Shown: in pieces, positions 15,317-23,406 of the stretch
How the letters are laid out: each line of letters begins with the position of its first letter
Numbering within the stretch: position 1 is the first letter of the stretch
Assembly: GCA_964537285.1 (NCBI GenBank)
Contig: CAZHZT010000044.1
Coordinates: 1-38,569 of the forward strand
Source of the DNA: CAZHZT01 sp964537285
Lineage (GTDB): Bacteria; Bacteroidota; Bacteroidia; Chitinophagales; Saprospiraceae
Direction of reading: 5' to 3'
Length of the DNA stretch: 38,569 nt
Translations under genes and position numbers: made by a program
Notes under the pieces: generated by a model
Told to the model about the DNA's origin: nothing
The model's input: the letters and a program-made list of their open reading frames with translations, nothing else
Database searches by the model: none

Positions 15317-17572
15317 ATGAAAAATAAACACACACTATCAACAATTGCTAATTTAGCATTATTTCTTTTGATTATCGTACCCCATTCTGGTTTTTCACAA
15401 ACCCTTAAAGGAACGATTGTCAACCTGTTAAATCAACCCGTATCAGATGTCAATATCATCTCCCTTTCCAGCAACCAACATACTCACTCCAATGCGCTTG
15501 GAAAGTTTGAACTCAAGGAAGTAAAAACAGGGGATTTAATTGAAATTTCTCACGTGGGCTATGCGACCAAAACCATTACGGTTTCAGAAGACTTTATCGG
15601 AGAAGACCTCAAAATCAACCTTGAAGTAGCGCCGGTTAGCTTGGATCAGGTGTCTGTCTCTGCAGATGTTAAATCATTTAAAGAAATAGCCGCCATTGAT
15701 CTGAGCAATAAACCCGTTAAAAATTCCCAGGAAATCCTGAGAAGAGTTCCGGGTTTAATTATCGGGCAGCACGCCGGTGGAGGGAAAGCAGAACAAATAT
15801 TCCTCCGCGGATTCGATATTGACCATGGAACAGACGTCAATATCCAGGTCGATGGCATGCCCGTCAATATGGTGTCTCATGCGCATGGGCAAGGCTATGC
15901 GGACTTGCACTTCCTCATCCCCGAAACCATTGAATCCATTGATTTTGGGAAAGGCCCTTATTACACAGATCAAGGTAATTTTACTACGGCTGGCTATGTC
16001 CAATTTAATACAAAAGAACGCCTAAATCATAGTCTTATTTCGCAAGAAGTCGGCCGTTTTAATACGCTTAGAACCCTTGCTATGCTGGAAATCGATGGCG
16101 ATAACGAAAAAAACAGCGCATATCTCGCCGGGGAATTCTTACAAAGTGATGGCTTCTTCGAATCATCCCAAAATTTTAAGCGAGTAAATTTTCTGGGGAA
16201 ATACACCACCTCCATTTCCGATCAACAAAAGATTAGTGTACAAGCTTCTCATTTTCAAAGCCGATGGGATGCTTCCGGCCAGATTCCCGAAAGAGCAGTA
16301 AATGATGGTTCCATAACTCGCTTCGGCGCTATCGATGATACAGAAGGAGGGCAGACCAGCCGCACCAATGTGGGCCTCACACACTACCGCTTCATCGACA
16401 ATAATACTTTTGTTAAAAGTAGTGCTTACTATTCAAAGTATGGCTTTGAGCTTTTCTCCAACTTCACTTTTTTTCTTGAAGATCCTATTAATGGGGATCA
16501 AATCAAGCAAAAAGAAACCAGAGATATTATAGGCTTGAATTCCACTTTCCACAAGAACTGGTCCATTTCGGGATCTTCCTTGCACACAAAAGCCGGGATA
16601 GGCCTGAGATATGATAATATTGACGAAAACGAACTCTCTCGAACTGCCAATCGCCAGGAATTATTGCAAAGATTGGCTTATGGAAATATCGATGAAAGCA
16701 ATTTATATGGATTCGCCGATGCGGAGTGGTCATCTGGCAAATGGCTGTTAAACGCCGGGCTGAGAGCAGATTACTTTAACTTTAGCTACATCAATTTAAT
16801 GGACAGCTTATACAATCCCCAATCCCAGGAACGCACATTTATTAGTCCAAAGCTAAACATTCTATACACACACGATCCATCCCTGCAATTCTACCTGAAA
16901 TCAGGAATTGGCTTTCACTCCAATGATACAAGGGTAATCATTGAGAATAATGCAGAGGAAGTCCTTCCTGCCGCTTATGGATCAGACCTGGGGTTAATCT
17001 GGCTACCTAGTAACAAGATCATGATCAATACCGCACTTTGGTACCTTTTCCTCGAACAAGAATTTGTTTACGTCGGCGATGCGGGGATTGTTGAGCCAAG
17101 TGGAGAAACGCAACGCATGGGAATTGATCTTTCACTTAGAATTCAACCGGTAAAAAATATTTTCATAGATGCAGATGTCAACTATGCTATTCCACGCGCC
17201 GTAACATCCGGAGAAAGTGCCGAAAAATACATTCCTCTAGCCCCTACATTTACTAGTACCGGAGGAATCATGGTACAAGCGAGTTCGGTAATAAAAGCAG
17301 CACTAAATTACCGCTATCTTGCTGATCGCCCGGCCAACGAAGACAATAGCCTTACCGCAGAAGGCTATTTTGTAATGGATGCCAACATCAGTTTCGACTA
17401 CCCGCATTTCCGGTTTTTCGTGCAATTTGAAAATATTTTGAATACCGACTGGAAGGAAACGCAGTTCGAAACCGAGTCACAACTCCGAGGCGAAGCAGAA
17501 CCCGTTTCTGAAATTCACTTTACTCCGGGTACGCCCTTTTCTTATAGGGTAGGCTTTCAATATGCTTTTTAA
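15317..17572 (+). CDS. TonB-dependent outer membrane receptor with CarboxypepD_reg-like N-terminal domain
   Basis: A 751-residue outer membrane transporter. I take the ATG at 15317 over the in-frame TTG at 15308. A Sec signal peptide (cleaved near GFSQ, residue 28) is followed by a carboxypeptidase-regulatory-like beta domain at about 29-110 (LKGTIVNLLNQPVSDVNIIS), a plug at about 120-230 (NSQEILRRVPGLIIGQHAGG, IFLRGFDIDHGTDVNIQVDG) and a beta barrel ending in ...GFQYAF with the terminal Phe needed for BAM insertion. The plug carries an unusual histidine-rich loop, MVSHAHGQGYADLHF, at about 184-198. No SusD partner follows, so glycan uptake is unlikely; metal or metallophore uptake is possible but unproven. 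Confidence 0.9.
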   Translation: MKNKHTLSTIANLALFLLIIVPHSGFSQTLKGTIVNLLNQPVSDVNIISLSSNQHTHSNALGKFELKEVKTGDLIEISHVGYATKTITVSEDFIGEDLKINLEVAPVSLDQVSVSADVKSFKEIAAIDLSNKPVKNSQEILRRVPGLIIGQHAGGGKAEQIFLRGFDIDHGTDVNIQVDGMPVNMVSHAHGQGYADLHFLIPETIESIDFGKGPYYTDQGNFTTAGYVQFNTKERLNHSLISQEVGRFNTLRTLAMLEIDGDNEKNSAYLAGEFLQSDGFFESSQNFKRVNFLGKYTTSISDQQKISVQASHFQSRWDASGQIPERAVNDGSITRFGAIDDTEGGQTSRTNVGLTHYRFIDNNTFVKSSAYYSKYGFELFSNFTFFLEDPINGDQIKQKETRDIIGLNSTFHKNWSISGSSLHTKAGIGLRYDNIDENELSRTANRQELLQRLAYGNIDESNLYGFADAEWSSGKWLLNAGLRADYFNFSYINLMDSLYNPQSQERTFISPKLNILYTHDPSLQFYLKSGIGFHSNDTRVIIENNAEEVLPAAYGSDLGLIWLPSNKIMINTALWYLFLEQEFVYVGDAGIVEPSGETQRMGIDLSLRIQPVKNIFIDADVNYAIPRAVTSGESAEKYIPLAPTFTSTGGIMVQASSVIKAALNYRYLADRPANEDNSLTAEGYFVMDANISFDYPHFRFFVQFENILNTDWKETQFETESQLRGEAEPVSEIHFTPGTPFSYRVGFQYAF

Positions 17573-17602
17573 ATAAGGCTGATTCTGAAGTCACTTTAGC
17601 AA

Positions 17603-17645
17603 CTAGTGCTTCAAGCACTAGGCTGGTTCCGGGCTCATCCCGGAA
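17603..17645 (+). terminator. Two tandem hairpins after the TonB receptor gene
   Basis: CTAGTGCTTCAAGCACTAG (17603-17621) has perfect 9-bp arms around one base, and TTCCGGG/CCCGGAA (17627-17633, 17639-17645) follows at once. No T run follows, so they may pause transcription or stabilise the 3' end. The first shares TAGTGCTTCA with 19038-19047. Confidence 0.45.
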
Positions 17646-17726
17646 TCCAGATCGAATGCACTTTAACGGCTGCAGCAAACACCTGCAGCACGAATGGGAA
17701 AATTATATTCACAAAAATAAAAGACT

Positions 17727-18905
17727 ATGTCATTTACACTAAAACATTATCCGATTGCCTTGCTCTTATTCTTCGCCGCAAGTTTTATTGCTTGCAATAC
17801 ATATGAGCAGGAAGAATCATCTACGCTGGCTCAAACAATACCTGCGATGCTTAATCGTTCAGAAAAACTTCACAAAGGGGAAGAATGGGATAACGTTCAA
17901 AACACTTATGTAAAACAACGAGAGTTGCTGAAACAAAACGCTGAAGCGCAATTACCAAGACTGAAGCTGGCACAACTTTTCATTAATGAGGCCCGCATCA
18001 CCGGCGAACACGGCCATTATTATCCAGCAGCTTTACAAATGCTTAATGAAATTCTAGCGTCTGAATCCCTTGATGAAGATTTAAAATTTGTAGCGCTGTC
18101 TACCAAAGCAGGGGTTCAGCTTTCCCTCCATCAGTTTAAAAATGCTTTTCAGACTGGCCGAGACGCTTTAGAACTAAATAATTACAATGCTCAGATTTAC
18201 GGCGTTTTGATTGATGCCTACAATGAACTTGGCATGTATGAAAAGGCCGTTCAGGCCGCAGATAAAATGGTGAGTATCCGTCCGGACCTGCGCTCCTATT
18301 CCAGAGTATCTTATTTGAGGGAACTATACGGAGATTTGGAAGGCGCCATAGAAGCTATGGAGATGGCAGTGCAAGCAGGCTATCCTGGCTTTGAAGAAAC
18401 TTGTTGGACAAGGCTCAACTTAGGGAATCTTTACCTTAAAAAGGGAGAACCCGCAAAAGCGGAAGAACAATATCAGCTATGCCTACAGGAAAGGGCTAAT
18501 TATCCCTTTGCCTTAGCGGCACTAGCAAAACTGAAAGTCAATCAAGGGGATCTTGCAACAGCGGAAAGCCTCCTAAACGAAGCCATTTCCATCATTCCGG
18601 AAGTTGGATTCTACGTTGAGCTAGCACGAATTTACCAGCGAACAAACAAAAATGCAGAACCGCTAATTGAAGAAGTATTGGCCATGCTTACAGATGATGA
18701 ACAGAACGGCCATATTATGCATCTGGAATATGCTGAGGTTTTTCTTGATTTAAAAAAGGAACCCTCTAATGCTTTGGAATATGCTCTGAAAGAATACCAG
18801 GTAAGACCTAATAACATTAGTGTCAATGAAATGCTGGCAAAAATATATCAGGCATTAGGAGAAGAAGACCTAGCTACCCAACATTTTACTTACGCACAAA
18901 TTTAA
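17727..18905 (+). CDS. TPR-repeat lipoprotein
   Basis: A 392-residue exported protein. The signal peptide ends at ASFIAC, so C23 is the probable lipidation site. The remainder is alpha-helical with about six to eight tetratricopeptide units (for example YNAQIYGVLIDAYNELGMYE and ARLNLGNLYLKKGEPAKAEE-like segments), giving a protein-binding scaffold in the periplasm or at the outer membrane. It lies between the TonB receptor and the DUF4331 gene in the same direction and probably works with them. There is no enzyme motif. The upstream 154 bp hold only the hairpins at 17603-17645. Confidence 0.85.
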   Translation: MSFTLKHYPIALLLFFAASFIACNTYEQEESSTLAQTIPAMLNRSEKLHKGEEWDNVQNTYVKQRELLKQNAEAQLPRLKLAQLFINEARITGEHGHYYPAALQMLNEILASESLDEDLKFVALSTKAGVQLSLHQFKNAFQTGRDALELNNYNAQIYGVLIDAYNELGMYEKAVQAADKMVSIRPDLRSYSRVSYLRELYGDLEGAIEAMEMAVQAGYPGFEETCWTRLNLGNLYLKKGEPAKAEEQYQLCLQERANYPFALAALAKLKVNQGDLATAESLLNEAISIIPEVGFYVELARIYQRTNKNAEPLIEEVLAMLTDDEQNGHIMHLEYAEVFLDLKKEPSNALEYALKEYQVRPNNISVNEMLAKIYQALGEEDLATQHFTYAQI

Positions 18906-19056
18906 TAGACTTGCTCTGTAGCTGCCGATGGAGCGTAATTGGCCCGTCAAGCAAGTGCAGAACAAGTCTAATATAGTCTGCTGAAGCCCGCAGCTCAATG
19001 TTGTCAACTTAAGTTCTTTGCGGCACGGCGCTTAACCTAGTGCTTCAGGAACTAGA
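18904..19056. repeat. Palindromic intergenic repeat fragments before the DUF4331 gene
   Basis: TAGACTTG at 18906-18913 is inverted at 18963-18970. Two pieces recur elsewhere in the window: TCAATGTTGTCAACTTAAG (18995-19013) resembles TCAATATCGTTAACTTAAG at 32482-32500, and TGCTTCAGGAACTA (19041-19054) recurs at 32713-32726. These are fragments of dispersed repeats. I see no small gene here. Confidence 0.55.
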
Positions 19057-19084
19057 CTTTATTTTTTAATTATAAATTTTCAAT

Positions 19085-19157
19085 ATGATTTTTACAAGAA
19101 CTAGTTTAAAAACACTAGCCATCTTTAAGGAGTTTTTTTTTATCCTTCCTGATCTTA
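19085..19157 (+). other. Out-of-frame 5' end (signal peptide) of the DUF4331 gene, broken at a T9 tract
   Basis: An ATG at 19085 opens a frame reading MIFTRTSLKTLAIFKEFF up to a run of nine T (19133-19141). It then leaves the DUF4331 frame by one base and stops 16 codons after the T run, at 19190-19192. Removing a single T would join it to the DUF4331 frame and give a textbook Sec signal peptide ending ILMLCIQANA. As sequenced, the downstream frame has only the ATG at 19158, which leaves too short a signal. Causes could be slippage-based phase variation, transcriptional slippage on T9, a true mutation or a sequencing error. Confidence 0.75.
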
Positions 19158-21548
19158 ATGCTATGCATTCAAGCCAATGCATCAAGCCATAGAGAAGCCC
19201 CCTTAATAGCTAATGACCCATTAGCCGACAATGTGGATCTCTATGCTTTTCGCAGTCCGGACAATCCGGGCATGATTACCCTTATTGCTACTTACGTTCC
19301 GTTACAACTCCCCTCAGGAGGACCGAATTACTACTCTTTCGGGGAAAATATCCGCTACGAAATTCATGTGGATAACAATGCCGATATTCCCGGAGATGAG
19401 ATCATTTACAGATTTACGTTTAATCAGGAAAATGAAGATCCAACGACCTTTTTTAACATTCGTCTTGGTGCGCAAAACCTAAAAACCACTTACACTTTAG
19501 AGCGAAGCATCGATGGCGGCATGAGCTTTGATGCGATCATTACCAATGGACTTGTTCCGCCAAATAACATTGGCTCTCGTTCTATCGAATCTACCGTTGG
19601 CCTGGGAACAACTTACGAACAACTTATCCAGGATGCAATTCTGGAGGCCAATACAGGTGAAAAAGTATTTTGCGGCCCTTCTGACGACCCATTCTTTGTA
19701 GACCTGGGTGGAATTTTTGACCTGGGGGACGCTCCTCGCCAAAATGGAGAACCCAGAGATGGCGTCGGTTGCTTCAATGTAAGTACTATCGCTATCCAAG
19801 TGCCCATTTCAACTCTTTTAAAAGATGGTGCAGCATCACAACCACAGAATATTCTGGATCCTGATTATGTGATTGGTGTATGGGCATCTGCAAGCCGCCA
19901 ACAAATCACTACGCTTTCAGCGGGAGGTGTATCGACTTCCGGTGATTGGGTACAAGTTAGTCGCTTAGGAATGCCTTTAACCAATGAGGCCGTTATTCCT
20001 ATTGGTCAAAAAGACTTTTGGAACGCAATTACTCCTTATGATGAATTATCAGAAACGACATTAGATGAATATTTCTACAACCCTGAACTAGGTCTTTACA
20101 TGGACGATGATCAATTTGGAGGAGCAGTACCGGCTTTTGCTGCCTTAAGAATTCAGCGCAATTCATTGCAAGGGTTTGACTTTGGTAATGGGCAAGATGG
20201 TTTATTTGGCCTTAAAGGTTCTCCAGCAGTAGAAGGAACAGCTCTGGATGATGACATCTTTGGCACCTTGTTATTACCCTCTGCCGGCCGCCCTCGTTCA
20301 GTAGACCTTTGGCCTGCTTTTCACACTGGGGTCCCAAATTTTCCACCTTACCAATTAGCAACAGGAAAAGATGGAAACCCGCTTGCACCTGGTAAACCTT
20401 TCATCAATAATTTTCTACCTAATGGTGGAGATATGCTAAGGCTAAACATGGCTGTGCCGCCTACATCAAGAGATGATGCCCAGTTCAGCTCGCTAGGTTT
20501 AATCCAGGCAGCTGTGCTCGGATTAACCGATCCGACTTATGCCTCCAATACGGAAATTGAATTCATCCCTAACATGGATGGATTTCCTAACGGAAGAAGG
20601 CTGGAAGATGACGTAACCAGAATCGAATTACAAGCAGTGAGCGGTGTTGTGTTGGCGGCCATTGGTTTATGGTATGATGATTATACCGCTGGTGACCCCA
20701 ACCCGGTCACGCAGGATTTAGTGGATGTTCTAACATTTACTACCGGAGTAGAACGAAATGATGCACCCTTTAAATCTGAGTTTCCATATGTAGCCACTCC
20801 GTGGAGCGGTACCAGTGAATGTGGAGGGAAGCTCGTGCCGCCGCTTATGGGCGCCGATTTGGAACTGAGCATTGATGTGGATATTCCAACTTACGAAATC
20901 TACGAAACCGTGGAGTATACGATCACCGTTTCAAACAATGGCCCGGATGTTGCCAACCAGGTAAGCGTAAGCGCTGGTCTACCGGAAGGTATGGTATTTG
21001 CAGCTTTCTTTGTATCCAAAGGAGATTACAATTTATTCTTTGAAAAATGGGATGTTGGCTCTTTAGCTCCTGGTGAATCGGCCACTTTAGAATTGGTATT
21101 ATTTACCTTAGTAGAAGGCGTGAACATCACGAATTTTGTGCAAATCCTGACTTCTGAAGCTAATGATCCGGATTCAACACCTGGTAATGATACGGATGGC
21201 AATCCGGATGAAGACGATGAAGCAGCCGTCACGATTACGCCTTCACCACTCTTGAAAAATGCTCAAAATAGAGCGGAACAAGAGGGCCAAAGCTCTAAAA
21301 TCAACAAGATGTTTCCTATTCCGGCTACCAATCGACTCAATATCGAGTTACAATCGTCGGATAACGGCCTTCATAGGTTGTTCATCATAAATGCGAATGG
21401 TCAGACTGTTCAACAGGAACAACTTCAGATTTCAGAGGGAAATAACCAATTAGCACTGGATATTTCAAATTTAAGTGCAGGAATTTACTTTATTTCCATC
21501 CCAGGCATGGAAAGTGAAATTTCGAAAAAAATGTTTATCAAACAATAG
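19158..21548 (+). CDS. Secreted DUF4331 protein with DUF11-like domain and T9SS sorting domain
   Basis: A 796-residue frame from the only in-frame ATG; the true start is probably 19085 (see the separate entry). Residues about 8-550 are a DUF4331 domain beginning SSHREAPLIANDPLADNVDL, a histidine-containing signature typical of the family. About 567-695 is a DUF11/CARDB-like beta domain (YTITVSNNGPDVANQVSV) with an acidic Asp/Glu-rich linker (PGNDTDGNPDEDDEAA). About 713-796 is a type A T9SS sorting domain ending KKMFIKQ. The biochemical role of DUF4331 is not known to me. Position beside a TonB receptor and TPR lipoprotein suggests a secreted binding or surface partner of that receptor. Confidence 0.88.
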   Translation: MLCIQANASSHREAPLIANDPLADNVDLYAFRSPDNPGMITLIATYVPLQLPSGGPNYYSFGENIRYEIHVDNNADIPGDEIIYRFTFNQENEDPTTFFNIRLGAQNLKTTYTLERSIDGGMSFDAIITNGLVPPNNIGSRSIESTVGLGTTYEQLIQDAILEANTGEKVFCGPSDDPFFVDLGGIFDLGDAPRQNGEPRDGVGCFNVSTIAIQVPISTLLKDGAASQPQNILDPDYVIGVWASASRQQITTLSAGGVSTSGDWVQVSRLGMPLTNEAVIPIGQKDFWNAITPYDELSETTLDEYFYNPELGLYMDDDQFGGAVPAFAALRIQRNSLQGFDFGNGQDGLFGLKGSPAVEGTALDDDIFGTLLLPSAGRPRSVDLWPAFHTGVPNFPPYQLATGKDGNPLAPGKPFINNFLPNGGDMLRLNMAVPPTSRDDAQFSSLGLIQAAVLGLTDPTYASNTEIEFIPNMDGFPNGRRLEDDVTRIELQAVSGVVLAAIGLWYDDYTAGDPNPVTQDLVDVLTFTTGVERNDAPFKSEFPYVATPWSGTSECGGKLVPPLMGADLELSIDVDIPTYEIYETVEYTITVSNNGPDVANQVSVSAGLPEGMVFAAFFVSKGDYNLFFEKWDVGSLAPGESATLELVLFTLVEGVNITNFVQILTSEANDPDSTPGNDTDGNPDEDDEAAVTITPSPLLKNAQNRAEQEGQSSKINKMFPIPATNRLNIELQSSDNGLHRLFIINANGQTVQQEQLQISEGNNQLALDISNLSAGIYFISIPGMESEISKKMFIKQ

Positions 21549-21572
21549 AGGAGAAAAGAAGTAGTTTTTGTT

Positions 21573-21632
21573 TGGAGATTGACGCTTTTTTGGGATTTTT
21601 CTTCGAAAAACCCCAAAAAGTGTCGATCTCCA
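21573..21632. terminator. Bidirectional terminator between the DUF4331 gene and recN
   Basis: An imperfect stem of about 27 bp (TGGAGATTGACGC.. at 21573 and ..GTCGATCTCCA ending 21632) has a CTTCG-type loop with A and T runs on either side. It sits between two convergent genes and can serve both. The outer sequence GAAAAGAAGTA at 21553 is inverted again over the recN stop codon. Confidence 0.75.
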
Positions 21633-21692
21633 ACTCAAAAACCTTCCTGCCAAGGGCATCGATAGTTTATACGACTTAATCCCCTGAACTAC

Positions 21693-23351
21693 TTACTTCT
21701 TTTCAATTAATTCTCTTGCATTTTTAAGTGCAAAATCTGACGGAGGGTTGCTACTAAGCATCACTGCTATTGCACGCACGCATTCATCATGGTTCAGCAG
21801 GCGAACATTTGTCACCGTCCGATCATCCTTAATCTTTTTAAATACAAAATAATGAACATCAGCTTTGGAAGCTACCTGAGGAGAGTGTGTAATGGTGACG
21901 ATCTGGTGTTCATTGGAAAAACGCCGAAGGATTTCCCCCATTTTAAGGGCCACATCTCCGGAAATCCCGGTATCTATTTCATCAAAAACTATCGTTGGCA
22001 GAGGAATAGCTTTGGCTACCAACGATTTAGTTACCAAAGCAAGTCTGGACAACTCCCCACCGGAAGCAACATCACGGATTTGCTGCAGGCGGCCTCCTTT
22101 ATTAGCCGCAAAAAGGAAATGCAATTCATCCAGGCCGGTGGCATTAAGTTCTTCAAGTTGTACAAGTTCCACCTGTAGGCGTGCATGTTCCATGGATAAT
22201 TCCTTAAGCAGTGCCTTCACTCTTTTTTCGAAAGCAGGGATCACAGCAACCCGTCGATAGCGTAAGTCTGCTGCGGATTCACGCAAGGCTGCTTCCTGAT
22301 GTTTCAGGCTTTCTTTTAAAACATCAATTCGAGAAGTTTCATCACCTATATTGTCCAGCTGTTGTTGTAAATCAGCTTGAATATCTAATAGTTCTTTAAT
22401 TGAAGAAACCTGATGCTTACTTTGAAGCCGATAAACCAAATCAAGTCTTTCCTGCACTGCCTGCAAGCGCTCAGGGTTAAATTCTGTTTCTTCGGCAATT
22501 TGCTCCAGCTCATTCGATACATCTTCTATTTCAAAAACGAGCCCTTCAAAGCGTTGGTGTATTTTTTCTAAACTACTATGGTATTTAGCCAATTGCCCCA
22601 AGGAAACAGTCAATTCCTGAAGTTGACTGACTACAGATTGTTCGCTTTCGCTTAGATGTTGGAATACTGCACCGGTAGTTTGTTTGATAGATTCTGCATT
22701 AGATAGCATAGATAGCTCTTCTTCCAAAAGCTCTTGTTCATTTTCTTCCAGTTCAGCCTTTTCAAATTCTTCTAGCTGAAACTTAAGAAACTCCGCTTCT
22801 TTAGCTGCTTGCTGCCTCCCTGAAAGCAGCTTTTCCAGGCTTCTTTTATCTTTTTGATAATTCTTAAACTTTTCTGCATACTGAAGCACCGCCTCTTTAT
22901 TTCCAGCCAGTGCATCTATCATACGCAGCTGAAAACCTTCATCGTGAATGTCAAGCGTATCGAATTGTTGGTGAAGATCGATGAGTGATTCACTCAACTC
23001 TTGCAAGATCTTCAAGTTCACGGGAGTATCATTTACAAATGCCCTTGATTTCCCTGAAGGAGAAATTTCCCTTCTAACCACCACCTGGTCTTCATAATCC
23101 AGATCATTTTCCTCAAAAAAGGATTGTAAGCGATAGTCCGCAACCTCAAAAACACCTTCCACAAAGCACTTTCTACTGGTGTTAAAAAGCACCTTGGTAT
23201 CAGCCCGTTTTCCCATTATCAGCCCAAGAGCACCCAATAGGATAGATTTCCCTGCCCCCGTCTCTCCGGTTATAATGGTTAGTCCTTCTGAAAAATCGAT
23301 CAACAATTCTTCAATTATAGCATAGTTCTGTATTTCTAAGCGCCGAATCAT
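21693..23351 (-). CDS. recN: DNA repair protein RecN (SMC-like ATPase)
   Basis: A structural-maintenance-type ATPase for double-strand break repair. The 552-residue product is normal in length. It begins MIRRLEIQNYAIIEEL and has Walker A GETGAGKS (residues 29-36), a long central coiled coil (about 160-370, Glu/Gln/Leu-rich), the signature region ASGGELSRLALVTKSL and Walker B TIVFDEIDTGISG near residue 455. It is the last of a minus-strand run after the TMTC-like gene (55-nt gap) but has its own -7 element (TATTTTTG) in that gap, so it can be transcribed independently. Confidence 0.96.
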   Translation of the reverse strand: MIRRLEIQNYAIIEELLIDFSEGLTIITGETGAGKSILLGALGLIMGKRADTKVLFNTSRKCFVEGVFEVADYRLQSFFEENDLDYEDQVVVRREISPSGKSRAFVNDTPVNLKILQELSESLIDLHQQFDTLDIHDEGFQLRMIDALAGNKEAVLQYAEKFKNYQKDKRSLEKLLSGRQQAAKEAEFLKFQLEEFEKAELEENEQELLEEELSMLSNAESIKQTTGAVFQHLSESEQSVVSQLQELTVSLGQLAKYHSSLEKIHQRFEGLVFEIEDVSNELEQIAEETEFNPERLQAVQERLDLVYRLQSKHQVSSIKELLDIQADLQQQLDNIGDETSRIDVLKESLKHQEAALRESAADLRYRRVAVIPAFEKRVKALLKELSMEHARLQVELVQLEELNATGLDELHFLFAANKGGRLQQIRDVASGGELSRLALVTKSLVAKAIPLPTIVFDEIDTGISGDVALKMGEILRRFSNEHQIVTITHSPQVASKADVHYFVFKKIKDDRTVTNVRLLNHDECVRAIAVMLSSNPPSDFALKNARELIEKK

Positions 23352-23378
23352 TTACACTTTTTTACAAACATTTTGTTG

Positions 23379-23386
23379 CAAAAATA
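23379..23386 (-). promoter_or_regulatory. recN: -7 element of recN
   Basis: On the minus strand this reads TATTTTTG, an exact TAnnTTTG, 27 nt before the recN ATG. The nearest TTTG upstream (23412-23415) is about 25 bp away, longer than the usual 19-20, so the -33 part is uncertain. Confidence 0.5.
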
Positions 23387-23406
23387 AAGTTTTTTTTTTC
23401 ATTTCC

